Below are positions 21,593 through 32,447 of a stretch of 64,000 nt of DNA, in pieces (position 1 is the stretch's first letter; each line of letters begins with the position of its first letter). The position numbers were made by a program, and so were the translations under genes. Under the pieces are notes generated by a model. The model ran no database searches. It saw nothing but the letters and a program-made list of their open reading frames with translations, and had not been told where the DNA came from. Source of the stretch: Filosporella fistucella (lineage: Eukaryota; Ascomycota; Leotiomycetes; Helotiales); NCBI GenBank assembly GCA_030077755.1, contig JAQJZZ010000002.1, forward strand, positions 1,860,001 through 1,924,000, written 5' to 3'.

Positions 21593-22718
21593 TCAAATGT
21601 ACCACTCTTCTTCGGTTGGGTCCCAAGGCGGCTTAGGATCAGGAGTGGTGAGGGACAAGAAGTAATCTTCATGGGGATAGTATCCTGTCGTGTAGTCCTG
21701 GTGTGTCCAATAACGCCAGCTGTCACCCTGTCCGAGCATGGCGAGGTTCGCCTTGGTTATTGAATCTAAGGCTGTGCAAATCTCCTTGTGAATATCACTG
21801 TTGATTGTACTAAAATTGAGTCCCAAGCATAGCGAGTAATATTGAGGTAGCTTGGATCTACATTCAGGAGAGGCAGCTATCTCAGCCATCATCTCCGCAG
21901 CTTCTGTCGTTTTGTGAGCTCCATAAATACGGATCAGCCTCTTTTGGATTTTGTCCAAAGCAATACACATCCTGCCATGAGCATCCGCTGCAAGCTGCTT
22001 CATTTCACGATCCCTCCATGTGAGGTAAATCGGCTAGGACCAAGGTCCTATTAAATATATCATTGCATCTCTGTACAAGGGAGCGAGTCTAAGTGTCTTT
22101 CCAACAGCCAGCGCTTGGCATGGATGGGACTTTATGACTTTGAGAAGATCGTCACTCATTACCAGTGCGTTGTGTAGAAAATTGGAGACAGTTGGTAACT
22201 CTGCGTAATAACGTGCAATCTCAGCCAAGGAGACCAGCGTTGCCATTTTGGAAATTTTGTATGGTCGTCCAAAGAGAGCAAGTAGAAATTTGTGAAATAT
22301 CATGATTTCTCGGCTTTCACTACTATCGAAATGGTTCTCATCAGAAGACTCGTGCCTAAAGATGATTAGTAGGATGAATCTATCGCAGAATGGAGAAGCA
22401 GGATCATAACTCAGAATGATCTGCGTCTAGGTACCATTCAGTGTTATAAGCATCACCTGATTTCTTCTTGCTCACTTTTGTCACCCATTGGCTTTTGAAG
22501 AGTGGCGAATTAGATGAAGGTTGTCTTCCCCCACTTGGTTCCAGATAGGCACGGAAGAACCGAGAGTGGTTTTTAAGAACATCCGCTGTAACATGAAACT
22601 CCTGGTAGAAGACTTTCAAGGACACGTCTGCATTCATGCCTGGAGCGGTCAAGACGATAAGGTCTGGATTAGTTTCATCTTGAGAGTCCCTCTTTCTCTT
22701 CTCCGATGGCGGAGCCAT
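21593..22718 (-). pseudogene. BTB/POZ-like protein, acidic-LPWD family, copy 3, with in-frame TAG
   Basis: Two exons: 22718-22411 and 22355-21593. The intron (55 bases, donor GTTATG, acceptor TTTAG) fits in phase 2 and links HSE to HESSDEN. The reading frame would be 356 codons plus a stop, the length of copies 1 and 2, but TAG at 22034-22036 interrupts it right after GPWS. Homology continues on both sides without a shift: MIYLIGPWS before, PIYLTWRDREMK after, and the end reads PPWDPTEEEWYI. The stop falls where copy 2 has Asp in GPWNDP. No good splice pair removes it. So this is either a young pseudogene, a truncated allele, a sequencing error or a readthrough site. A KRKR-rich N-terminus could direct nuclear import. 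Confidence 0.7.
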
Positions 22719-23485
22719 ACTGGAAGGTGAAAATGTTGAGAGTTGAGCTTTGATCGTGGGTTTCAAGTCAAAGTTCTTGAGATAAATCTGATCGTGATTC
22801 GATGTTGACGAGGTCGAAGTCGAAAGAAAGACGTTGTTCTCGACTTGGTGATAATGAGCTGAGCCACTTTCTGCAGAGGCGCTGCAGCATGTTGATCTGA
22901 GACTTGAGTTGCAATGGTTCGGCGAGAGATGACGTGACGAGGTTCTGAGTCGAGAGAAAAGTTTGTTGCGGCCTTAATGACTACACTTCAAGAGTTCGTC
23001 AACAACCGCCTCCTGGATCAAGTAGGTTCACTATCAAAAGAAGACTTGCAGTTGGTGGATTTGGATAGGGCGTTGAAAAGAAAGTCGTGTGTAAAGTGAG
23101 AAGAGAAGAGAATGGATTGAACTTGAAGATAACTTGTACGAAGTTGAGGATATCGCGTATTTGACGTGAGCAAACAAAGTGAATTAGAAAGGTCAGCCTT
23201 GCGCCACCATCCCAGATGAAATCGCCGCAGCTCGAGGACTTCATATAAGTCCAATCTCGACTCATAGTATCACCAATCATACTTATCACTCATATCCAAA
23301 CACAAGGTACATTTTTTTTTTTTTTTTTTCGTAATGCGATGATTTGAATTGCTCCTATCTCTATCAGATCCCAATACGCCTTGATACCCAATGCATCTTC
23401 CCTCTCCACCAAAACCCGCATGTACAGTAACGATCCAAAGGTATAGCCAAATGAACATACACATGATATAGCGCTCAAGAATAAC
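22719..23485. other. intergenic with poly-T tract
   Basis: It lies upstream of BTB copy 3 and downstream of the GH76 gene. An 18-base T run sits at 23312-23329. No coding signal. Confidence 0.5.
23312..23329. repeat. poly-T homopolymer, 18 bases
   Basis: Uninterrupted T run on the plus strand, about 160 bases past the stop of the GH76 gene. It reads as A on that gene's strand. Confidence 0.9.
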
Positions 23486-25207
23486 TTAACGGGTATCTGA
23501 TATTTCCCACAAAGCTCTTAGCACACTGATACCACCACCTTGCGTCTCAACTGTTCGACCTCTTCCTCTATCATTCAAATCGCGAATTCTTACCCTGCTA
23601 TCTTCGGTCTCAAGATCATCATTTTCTTTACGCACATGTCTGCGGCCATTCTTATCTTTCCATTGTGAAGGCACTCCTATATTCCTGTAATCAACTGCCT
23701 CATGTGGCAAGTCAACCTCTGCATTCGGTTCGGAGATGGTATCTGGTGGAGCACCCCACCACATACCAAATCTACCCTCAGAATCGAGCGTTGACATTGC
23801 AGCATTTGCATTGTGCTTTATCCAAGAAGCATAGCGTGAACATTTCTGTGCATGCCACTTCTGTACCACTTCAGGGGCTGATGGCGTACCGAACAGACCC
23901 TTGCTAAGGAACAACTCTCCCGGTAGCACAAGGTGATCTGGCAACTCGGCGCAGAACAAGGTCAGATGGTGGAAGAAAATTCCTTTGAAGGTCTGGGAGT
24001 CTTGAGAACAATACCCCTGAGCGTCGCAAGCGTCCTCAATCACACCAGATCTACCAAGTCCACGCCATTGACCTAGCTTGCCTTTTGGTCTGTCCGCTGT
24101 ATCGTCCTCCATGATTTTCCCATGTTTCAAATTCCATCCGGTGGCAGCGATGACATCTGAAACTAGTTGATGTCCTTCTTCAAGATAAGATTGAGCACCA
24201 GTAGCTTCATACAGACCGCGCTGGCCGGATAAAAGGACACCCTGATTATAGGTATATACCATTTCATTTCGGGCATCACAGCGTGTGTTTGATTCGTTCT
24301 TGGAGCGATCTCTTGACCAACCAGAAATATGGTACCCGTCCACATATAATCCCTTGGCATCCGTCATATTGCTGTCATTCAACCATTTATAGGCTTCAAT
24401 TGCAGCAGCGAGATATTTGGGATCGTGCGGTCGAGAATCTGAATCCAGTGAGGGTGTAGGATGGGATAAGCCGAATGGAGAACTATTCGAGTCTCCAGGA
24501 AAGTATAGATACATCGAAATGGAGGCCGTGATGAACAACTCGTTGGTGATAGCATTCTTGTACGGAACAAGATAGGGTGACCATATCATTCCTCCATTGC
24601 AGAGAGAAGTATCCCATCCTTGCGATGCCATATCCCAAAATATGCGTGCTCGATGTGCGAAGGTCGGAATCCACTGCTCTCCATACCAAAGCCCATCTTT
24701 CGACTCTGTGCCATAATGTACCGAGGAATGTGTATTGATGAACTTTATGCTCTCCAGCCAGCCTAGCACAACCCATAACATATCATCATATGCCTCTTGT
24801 CGCAAAGCAAAAGAATCTTGTCCGAAGTATGAAGCGATGACGTGGGAAAAGTATTTGTTGACAATATTCTCAGCGGTCTTAGAGGAGGATAAAGATGGGA
24901 AAGATGTCGACAGTGTGGTGAGGGCGGAAGAAAGATATGTTCCTATGACAGCAGAAGTCCAATCTATTGATTTTGGCCAAATTCCCTGCCATAATGCAAA
25001 GTAATCCCCTTGTAATACGTCCAGCGCGTTGAGAAGGGCGGGGAGAGTGTTTGGGGTTTCTGGTTTGCTGGGAATCGGTTTCTGGTCTTCATCTTGACCC
25101 AGAACTTGCTGGCTCGGTACGTGAAGTAAGGCTCCGGACACAATGGAGACAAAATAGAGGATCCAGACCAAGAATAAGGGAAATCGTAGCCGGATCGGGG
25201 AAGACAT
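23486..25207 (-). CDS. secreted GH76 family alpha-1,6-mannanase-like protein
   Basis: Single exon, 573 residues. A hydrophobic signal peptide occupies about residues 8-26 and ends at a VSGA-like cleavage site. The body has GH76 hallmarks: the tandem acidic pair in EAYDDMLWVVLGW (Asp141-Asp142), CNGGMIWSPY, YKNAITNELFI, DGYHISGW and YNQGVLLSG. GH76 enzymes hydrolyse or transglycosylate alpha-1,6-mannan backbones in the fungal wall, and the DFG5/DCW1 group acts on GPI-protein glycans. The last residues are charged (DTR end), so I see no GPI-anchor signal, unlike the DFG5/DCW1 type. The protein probably acts outside the cell or in the secretory route. The last 60 residues are polar and look unstructured. 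Confidence 0.92.
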   Translation of the reverse strand: MSSPIRLRFPLFLVWILYFVSIVSGALLHVPSQQVLGQDEDQKPIPSKPETPNTLPALLNALDVLQGDYFALWQGIWPKSIDWTSAVIGTYLSSALTTLSTSFPSLSSSKTAENIVNKYFSHVIASYFGQDSFALRQEAYDDMLWVVLGWLESIKFINTHSSVHYGTESKDGLWYGEQWIPTFAHRARIFWDMASQGWDTSLCNGGMIWSPYLVPYKNAITNELFITASISMYLYFPGDSNSSPFGLSHPTPSLDSDSRPHDPKYLAAAIEAYKWLNDSNMTDAKGLYVDGYHISGWSRDRSKNESNTRCDARNEMVYTYNQGVLLSGQRGLYEATGAQSYLEEGHQLVSDVIAATGWNLKHGKIMEDDTADRPKGKLGQWRGLGRSGVIEDACDAQGYCSQDSQTFKGIFFHHLTLFCAELPDHLVLPGELFLSKGLFGTPSAPEVVQKWHAQKCSRYASWIKHNANAAMSTLDSEGRFGMWWGAPPDTISEPNAEVDLPHEAVDYRNIGVPSQWKDKNGRRHVRKENDDLETEDSRVRIRDLNDRGRGRTVETQGGGISVLRALWEISDTR

Positions 25208-25694
25208 CTTGGAATTGGTGAAACAGTGGAGTCTATATAAAAGCCGGAGAGACCATCAAGGAGGAAATAATGAAGACATCTATATTCATCAAGTCATGAC
25301 AGAAAGGAAGGAGGGCACGAGGTCAAAAATCTAATGTGACCGAGAGTTGTGGAGGTTAAAGATGTGGTCCTCGTGAACGACGAGGTGCAGCATTGCCCTA
25401 CCGAAAGAAGGCTAGGGTCTTGGCCGCGGGGTTGGGTCTCGTGCCGCCATTTCGCCGATGGCCATCGGCTAGAGATGTTTGCTATTGCCCGACGTAAGAA
25501 GAAAGCATTTTGAGCAGCAAAAATGAAACCCTTTCACCGCAAGTCGGGATTAGAAAATGAAATTAAAGGACTTTGGGATATAAGGCATATATAAGGGTCC
25601 CCTCGTACCCAGCTACAGCACAGAGCGAGGATAAGCCTCCAACACCAATACCAGCCATAACAAAATGAAATAAAAAAATGGAAGTGTTTTTCTT
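25208..25694. other. promoter region of the GH76 gene
   Basis: A TATATAAA-like element at about 25232-25240 lies 25-35 bases above the start codon on the minus strand. The rest shows no gene. Confidence 0.4.
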
Positions 25695-25790
25695 GATGAC
25701 TGTGGGACTCGAACCCACGCTCTTTCGAACCAGTAATTTTTATTTCAAGTAAGCCTGAAACTGGCGCCATAACCACTCGGCCAAGTCACC
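25695..25790 (-). tRNA. tRNA-Leu(CAG) with intron
   Basis: Read on the minus strand, the 7-base acceptor arms GGTGACT and AGTCATC pair with one G-U. GGCCGAGTGG is the usual Leu D-arm. The anticodon stem CCAGT/ACTGG encloses TTCAGGT once an intron of about 18 bases, placed one base after the anticodon as is standard, is removed; the anticodon is then CAG. A short variable arm TTC-GAAA-GAG and the T-arm GTGGGTTCGAGTCCCAC follow. A CCA tail is not encoded. Confidence 0.9.
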
Positions 25791-26417
25791 GGATCACTTC
25801 CCTGATAATTCAGGTGTCAAATCTTTCACTATTACAGCTTATAGTACTGACATTGAAGGCCAACTTTATGGATCCAAAATTGTGGTTTTGTCAAAGCTGT
25901 GAAGTATTACTAGAGTGCGACTTTCTGGACTATTGATGAGCTTGGAACCTTAAATTTATATACGAGAAACGTGGCGTGAGCAAATTCTTTGTATCGGGCT
26001 TCTTTGTATGGTTGGAATGTGGATATATTTCAATTGTTCCAGTGCCTTAGTCTCTTAACTGTTAATGATTACCTATTTGAGGATTTGCACTTCTTTGTCT
26101 ATTTTCACTTCCATTTTCCAGTCCAACAATTGAATTATAAGTCGCTAAAGCACAATTGTATTCTAACTTTCGTTATACATATAGTATTCGCACCTATGAT
26201 ATCACTCAGGATTGGTATCTGCCGTCAAGTCACAGCCACCCCAAGGATCGATGCCTCTCTTGTTCATTGACTTCAATCTTCAGATGCAAGAATCATGCCC
26301 CCAGCTAAAAGCTACATTACTAGCTTCGGCATCAAACCTTCCCCTGCTCTTCTTTCCATTGTCCTCAATACAAAACCACATTCCTGTCTGGCTTTCTTTA
26401 GCGAGGAGAGCCACAAA

Positions 26418-26445
26418 GCAGCAGAGCAGCAGAGCAGCAGAGCAA
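26418..26445. repeat. GCAGCAGA microsatellite, about 3.5 copies
   Basis: Three exact 8-base units followed by GCAA in non-coding DNA. Confidence 0.85.
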
Positions 26446-26509
26446 CATACCTACCCTCACACGACTCTACCTACACCTCGCTACGATAGCTTCATTTTCA
26501 GCCCCATTC

Positions 26510-27310
26510 AGACTCATTCGCTACCAAGTATATCTCCATCCTAAGCCTTCCATTAAGAATGATTTGTTCGCTTGAGGTTCGATGTGCAACATACCAGATT
26601 TCAGAAAGAGTAGCTTTCCTACGGACTTCACTATTTAGTTATCTTTCCCCAGGTCCACCTATTACCTCAAGCCTACTCACTAACAAGGTATATCCTCAAC
26701 GCATTACATATTCCAGAGAAATGATTTGTTCGCTTGACATCTGTCGTGCAACATACCAGATAACACAGAAAAAATCTACCATGGTGTCAAAAATTCTTCC
26801 CCTTGGCTAAAAGTATATCCTCAATCTAATGCAGGTACTCTGCTTCTTAATTTGCTCGCTTGAGCTTCTATGTGCAAAATACCAAAGAAACAGGCAGGAA
26901 GCTATAATAGCATACTTCAAGATCCCATTACGTCTCTTGCTCGCTACCAAGTATATCTCCAGAGTCATTTAACCAAAGAGATGATTTGCTCGCTTGGCAT
27001 TCGATATGCAACATACCAGATATCCAAACAGAAAGCCGAAATAGCGCTGAATAAGTGCTCAACGTCTGCTCCTCTCGCTACCATGTATATCTTAATAGCT
27101 AACTCATATCCTCAGAGGTGATTTGCTCGCTTGACATTCGATTTGCAACATACCAAAGAATCAATATGAACGCTAGAATAGTATGGCTTAACAACGATCC
27201 CCGTCTCTTCAGCTCGCTACCAAGTATATCTTCAAAGCCTCTTCTTAGCGGAAGAGCTGATTTGCTCGCTTGAAGTACGATGTGCAACGTACGAGATACT
27301 CTACAAAGAG
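26510..27310. repeat. degenerate tandem array, six copies of about 125-160 bases
   Basis: Each unit has two better-conserved boxes. Box one is CTACCAAGTATATCTCC-like, with GTATAT at 26528, 26688, 26813, 26951, 27085 and 27224. Box two is about 36 bases: GATTTGCTCGCTTGA, then CATTCGATGTGCAACATACC, starting at 26561, 26723, 26849, 26983, 27120 and 27259. Spacings are 162, 126, 134, 137 and 139 bases. Sequence between boxes is unrelated or badly decayed. Box two stays open in one frame on each strand, but spacings are not multiples of three, so a repeated protein is unlikely. A weak seventh unit may follow at about 27350. Confidence 0.85.
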
Positions 27311-28515
27311 CTGAAATAGGATAGAGAGAATGTGTCTATTGCTCACTGTATTTTATCAAGGGTATATTCTTGCTTCGAAGACTAAAGTGTGACACGTTTA
27401 CTCCGAGTGCGATCAGATCATAGAAGTCGCCTGAAAGAGGTGCAGCATGTCTCTTTCGCTTCTGGCTTTTGCTAAACTGTATCCTGATTCTAATCTAGGA
27501 GAAGCCCGGGCGATAGCTCTATTGCTTCGAGGGCACGCTACATTATACGGATCACTGCTGAGATAAATAAAAGATGTGCCCATGCCCTCCATATTCATTA
27601 ACTCGATTCAGGGACGAGATACAATGGACTTGGTGCAGTGGATTGGTACAATGGAGGCAAATATACTAGGTAGCAGGGACACAATTGGCCTTATCATGAG
27701 CAGCACGCACATCTTCACTTACTTTCACTTCAGCTTCTGTGGGACGGAGTGATTTTACTGGCCAAAGTATGGCTTGCTGCAGATCGCATTGTCCGGGCAC
27801 GACACTTAGCCAGCAGCGAGAAGTGAGAGCCTTTATTGAATTTGGCTATGACTACCTTCTCAAAACAGGATTTGGACAAGGGTGATAGCTACTGAACATG
27901 ACAAAGATATGTGAGAACAAATAGCAAAGTATATGCAATAATGATTCAAAAGCAACAATTTTTAATGGCACAATGATACCAATTGCGATAGATGTGGCTA
28001 AGATGCCGTTTATATAAGGCTCAAGACATGCAGAAGAAGAACTTCCAGACTACTGGTCGATAAAGAAATACTAGATATCATGATATAGATAAAGATAAAA
28101 TCGTTCCTGTGCAGCACTGTGTACTTTATAGTGCCAATCCGTCACATACCTTGCTGAACGCAAGCTACAAAACGTGCACGTTTTCTGCTGTATAATGCCA
28201 TTTGCCCTTTCGTGAACACACAGGGCTGTATGAACCATCCCCCAAAGCAAATCTGGTCCTACTGTGAGACTTTCTGGGGAGCTTGACTCACCAGTATGCA
28301 CACTCTATTCGTATATTCGATCAATTATTCAGGAGGACAACTTTTGATATTGAGGCTCTGCGAAAACATTAGCAACATTCATATAAATCCTCAGCGCAAA
28401 ACGTACCAAGACAGCCATTTTCCACACGCCGACATGTTTCCTAAACACATCGGCCAAAGCACCATAACGAATTCCTCCCGTCGCATGAATATAGCTCCCA
28501 TGATATCATCAGTGC

Positions 28516-29027
28516 TCAAGCTTCCATAACCTCATCTCTAGCAGCAGGGCTACGACTCCGACTCCTAGCTCTTCCCTTAGGTGGTGCCCGTCCTCCTCTG
28601 CCTTTACCAGGTGGTGGTCTCACGAACGCGAAATCGACCTCCAATGTCTGATCCAACAACTTGGTATTATGCGCCCCGTCAATCGCCTTGCGTGCCTCGT
28701 CCAGAGTAGGGTACTCAATCAGCGCATATCCCTAATCTCACCATTAGCCTCTGTGCCTCAATTGCAACCCCGCCAGCGACATACCTTAACATAACCAGTC
28801 CTCCGATCCAGATTCAAATGCAGGTTCTTGATCTCTCCAAACTCCGCAAACAAGTCATTAAGATCCTCCTCACTAGCCTCCTCGTGGACATTCGTGACGA
28901 TGATGATCCAGCCTTCGATGGAGCGGACCGCGGTCGCGTTGGAGTGGGTAGTCATGGCGCCGTTCTTGGTGTCTTGTTTTGTGTCTGGGGAGAGCGGCGC
29001 ATCGAGGTCCATTTCTGTGTCTGCCAT
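28516..29027 (-). CDS. RNA-binding protein Y14 / RBM8A homologue
   Basis: Two exons: 29027-28785 and 28731-28516, with a 53-base intron GTATGT...ATTAG in phase 0 between GYVK and GYALIEY; 152 residues. An acidic N-terminus of about 35 residues leads to one RRM (about 37-118): [18 protein letters not shown] with RNP2 IIIVTNV, then [19 protein letters not shown] and the RNP1 region KGYALIEY. After [17 protein letters not shown] the tail is RS-rich ([11 protein letters not shown]). This order and the wording of the RRM are those of Y14, the partner of Mago in the exon junction complex deposited on spliced mRNA. The best ATG is the one at MADTEMDLD; the frame upstream is leader. Confidence 0.92.
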
Positions 29028-29889
29028 GATTGCGGTGTTTTGGGGTATGAGCGGGTGAGTGCAGATGTTGTTTGATGTCGAGGGAAGCTGCGTTGATGGT
29101 GCAGGTCGAAGCGATTTTGGATGTCGCGACGGGGGATTTATTTCTCGCGAACACAAATTGTCATGGAATGGTGAACTTGAATTCAAGTCTAACCCGCCAC
29201 GTTCTTTGTGGGATTGGAGATATACTTGATCTTCTCGAACTTCAATTCATTTCTGCGAGTCCATGTCTCATTCTTCATGTAGCAGGATCCTTCTTTGTCC
29301 TTTCACGGCTTTTTCCTACCCCCAGATCATCCACTGCCTCTCAAAAGGAGAGTCAGCCTCAGTTCTGCCACTGCTGTAAGAATTGCAGCTTTGAAAAACT
29401 GATTTTCAATTGTTACAGAAAGTATCTGGTATTATTCTCTCGGGTTCGAACAGTTACACACATCCCACCGGACACTTTTGACCTGCTCGGCCATTTCATT
29501 ACCATTCTTAGCAAGCACCTTTAATTATTTGATTGGCTGACAATGACTCTCATGTACGAGGTGGTCTGGAGGAAGCAAACTGTGCCCCCACTAACAGCCA
29601 CTGTCAGGCATAACAACACTACATTCTTCTATCAAAGCAAATTGCCTTTAATGATTGGTGTGACTGCCTTTGAGAAGGGCTTGAATTTAAAGTGCGGCTT
29701 GCCCCATTCTTACATGTTGCGTTGCGCCTTCCTTCCTCTTTCATTCCGTAAGCTTGAACTCGTTGCTCCTCCGTCTCCGTCTTGCTTGTTACCTTTTATA
29801 TATCCTGGATACAGACTGGCTCTTGTCTTGGCTGTCCCGGAGCTTAACTCGTGGATTCAACACCGAAAAAGTTTTTAGCTACTTGTATC
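29028..29889. other. divergent intergenic region between Y14 and the FMO gene
   Basis: It presumably contains both promoters. No gene is recognised; open stretches on the plus strand run without conserved content. Confidence 0.5.
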
Positions 29890-31946
29890 ATGTCTCGTTC
29901 AGCCCCTCGAGTCATTATCATTGGAGCCGGATTCAATGGAGTTATAGTAGCAAAGACATATCTGAAAATCAACCCATCAGCTGATATCCTGTTGATCGAA
30001 GAAAATGATGGCGTAGGAGGTGTTTGGAGTGCATCTCGAGTATATCCGGGATTGATCTATGAGGTCCCCGCACCGCTATTAAATTTCTCAGACTTTGACA
30101 TGTGCAACGAATTGGGGGTGGATATGTGGTCAGATGTTTCTGGATATCAAGTCAATGAGTTCCTAGTAGGATGTCTTTTATCTTTTTCCTCAATCATGTC
30201 ACTGACCAACTACAGGTTCGGTATGCCAGGAAACACGACATCGAAAAGAGATGCAGATTTAATACCAGAGCTTTAAACGCTGAGCGAGATGGTGCTGGTT
30301 GGAAAGTCACTGTCAGGGGGATTGATAGTGGTACTTCCGAAACCTTGACTTGCGACAAGCTTATTGTATCAACTGGAGTCACATCATCTCCCAAGGAAAT
30401 CGACTACGATGTGAGCAGATTTGATGGTGTTTCATTTCATGCCGTTCAAATGGGGAGGCGACATAAAGAGCTTGTCACCAATGATATCAAAAATGTAGTT
30501 GTCGTTGGTGGTCACAAATCAGCTCTAGAGGCCGTTGGGACGTGTGCTCAAGCTGGAAAGCAGGTCGAATGGCTCGTCAAGGAGGGAGGTGGTGGTCCAA
30601 CTTGGATGATGCCATCCAAAAAGCCTGATGGGTCTTCGTTGGCAAAGATGTCAACCAAACGATTTTTATCAGCTATGGGACCTAAGATATATAGCACTTC
30701 TAGCTGGCTTGATAGATTTCTTCACAGTACAAAGTGGTGGCTGGGAACATGGATCCAGGCGGTATGTGACAATTCATTCATGCTCCTTAGAAATATTGCT
30801 ATGCATTCGTCAAATTCGGGTGGGGTGCAAACTGATCCTATTATTCTTTGAATGCAGCCGGGACACAGGGCTAATACGTTGTAGTGGTTTTGGGTCTTCA
30901 TGACAAAGACGATCAAGAGGGATTTATACACGAAAAGCGAGAATGGCAAAAAATTGGAGCCACAGGTTGACAAGTGAGTACTATTCCCAGGGCTATTGGC
31001 CCTTCTTATAAACGACAGCTTGTACCTCTCACTCTTGCGGGTCTGGAGACTCAACTACCGTAATACTGACAATTTTTGCAGCTTCTTTTGGTGGTCACCT
31101 GGAGGCACCATCACGCACGACAGAGATCTAGAGACGCTCCGACTCGTCGATGAAGGGAAATTGATCCGCGTCAGTCGTGCACACATGGTTTCTGCCATTG
31201 AACGCTCCGTATCTCTTTCTACTGGAGAGAGGATCCCCTGTGATGCCATTGTATTTTGTATTGGCTGGCAACTATCAGCCCCCCAAATTTTCTCGCCCTC
31301 ACTCGCAAACGAGATTGGCATCCCAGTCGACCCATCTGTACTCTCTGAGCAAGAGAAGATGTACTGGGAAAAGCTTGATACCGCCGCCGAAATACAATAT
31401 CTAGAGACCTACCCGGCACTCAAAAATCCCCCAGCTGGCGCGTACATTCCTACGGATACGAAAACCCCATTTCGGCTCTTCCGATCGATAGTCCCTCCAA
31501 AATTGGCAGCACGAGGCGAGAATTCTCTAGTCATTCTCGGCACCATCGCAAATGCTCGTGTCCAGTTAAGCAGTGAACTTTCCTCCCTCTGGGCCGTCGC
31601 ATACATGGAAGGACTTCTTCCTGAGCCCACCAAATCAGTTACACTCAACGAAGAGGAAATGAACAAAGATGTAGCTCATATGGATGCCTTCCGGAGAAAG
31701 CGATATCTCAATTCTTCTCCTTATCGACTGACCGCGTTTGAAACTTCGGAGATTGACGATCTTTTGATGACAGATTTGGGATTGAGAGCCGATAGGAAGA
31801 GGATGAAGATACCTGGTGGGTGGAGAGGACTTTTTGGACTGAGAGCTTGGGTTGAGGAGTGGTTTGGGAGTTACTTTGCGAGTGATTATGAGGGTATGAT
31901 TGATGAGTTTTTGGCAAGTGTCAAGATGAGGGAGAGAGGTGGTTAG
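29890..31946 (+). CDS. flavin-containing monooxygenase (FMO type)
   Basis: Four exons: 29890-30165, 30216-30761, 30885-30973 and 31082-31946, with introns of 50, 123, 108 bases; 591 residues. All phases agree (FL|VRY, QA|WFW, V-D-N-FFWW). An FAD-binding Rossmann motif, VIIIGAGFNG, lies at residues 8-17. The FMO signature FxGxxxH appears as FDGVSFH at 161-167, and the second dinucleotide motif VVVVGGHKSALEA at about 186-198 should bind NADPH. Such enzymes add one oxygen atom to N, S or ketone substrates; the substrate cannot be read from sequence. A neighbouring MFS porter begins 500 bases downstream on the same strand. The second intron is the least certain join, because two acceptors compete and the nearer one leads to a stop. 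Confidence 0.87.
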
Positions 31947-32447
31947 AAATTCAGGCCGCTATTTGGATCGTGTTGTCTGCGATCCTTATCAATATTACTG
32001 TAGGTACCAAGCGAATGAGGCATTTGCCGCACTCCTGCAACTGGATGCATACTTCCGGGAGGATATCTCAAGACAACCCTTCAACTTCCCCACAATACTG
32101 TCCCATCGCAACCATTTCAAATAATGCAATTTGAAAGAAGGCTGAAGAACGGACAAGTTATTGAGTCATATTTCCTAGCTGAAATAGTTTCCCGTCTTTG
32201 TACTTGTACGTCATGAAAACATTGAACTTCCACTCTCGTCGTCAGGCAATAAGGCTGTAGCGATACCGGCCTTTAGTACCTATCATCATTGGTTCTCTGA
32301 GCGGGGGACCTTGAATATCTGCAAGCATGCAGCGTAGTGTCAAGTACTGCTTATATTCTATAAGCATAGTCTTCCCCCCATATCTATCATTTCCATTTTG
32401 CGTTATATATTTCGAATTGACATTTCCAAGTTGGAACATCATTTATC
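31947..32447. other. spacer between FMO and MFS genes
   Basis: About 500 bases with no coding signal. It should hold the FMO terminator and the MFS promoter. Confidence 0.5.

Larger units (their letters stand above)
25791..28515. other. gene-free stretch holding a tandem array
   Basis: There is no recognisable protein gene over about 2.7 kb. The middle (26510-27310) is a degenerate tandem repeat described separately. An 8-base microsatellite lies at 26418-26445. Confidence 0.5.

Noticed and set aside
22355..22410. treating the frame break after YLDADHSEL as a second lesion in BTB copy 3
   Set aside because: A donor GTTATG and acceptor TTTAG restore the frame exactly, with a 55-base intron in phase 2, so this is an intron. 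Only the TAG at 22034 remains unexplained.
26510..27310. a CRISPR array or a repeat protein gene at the tandem array
   Set aside because: The units are imperfect, too long and eukaryotic in context, and spacings are not multiples of three. Neither a CRISPR nor a continuous repeat protein fits.
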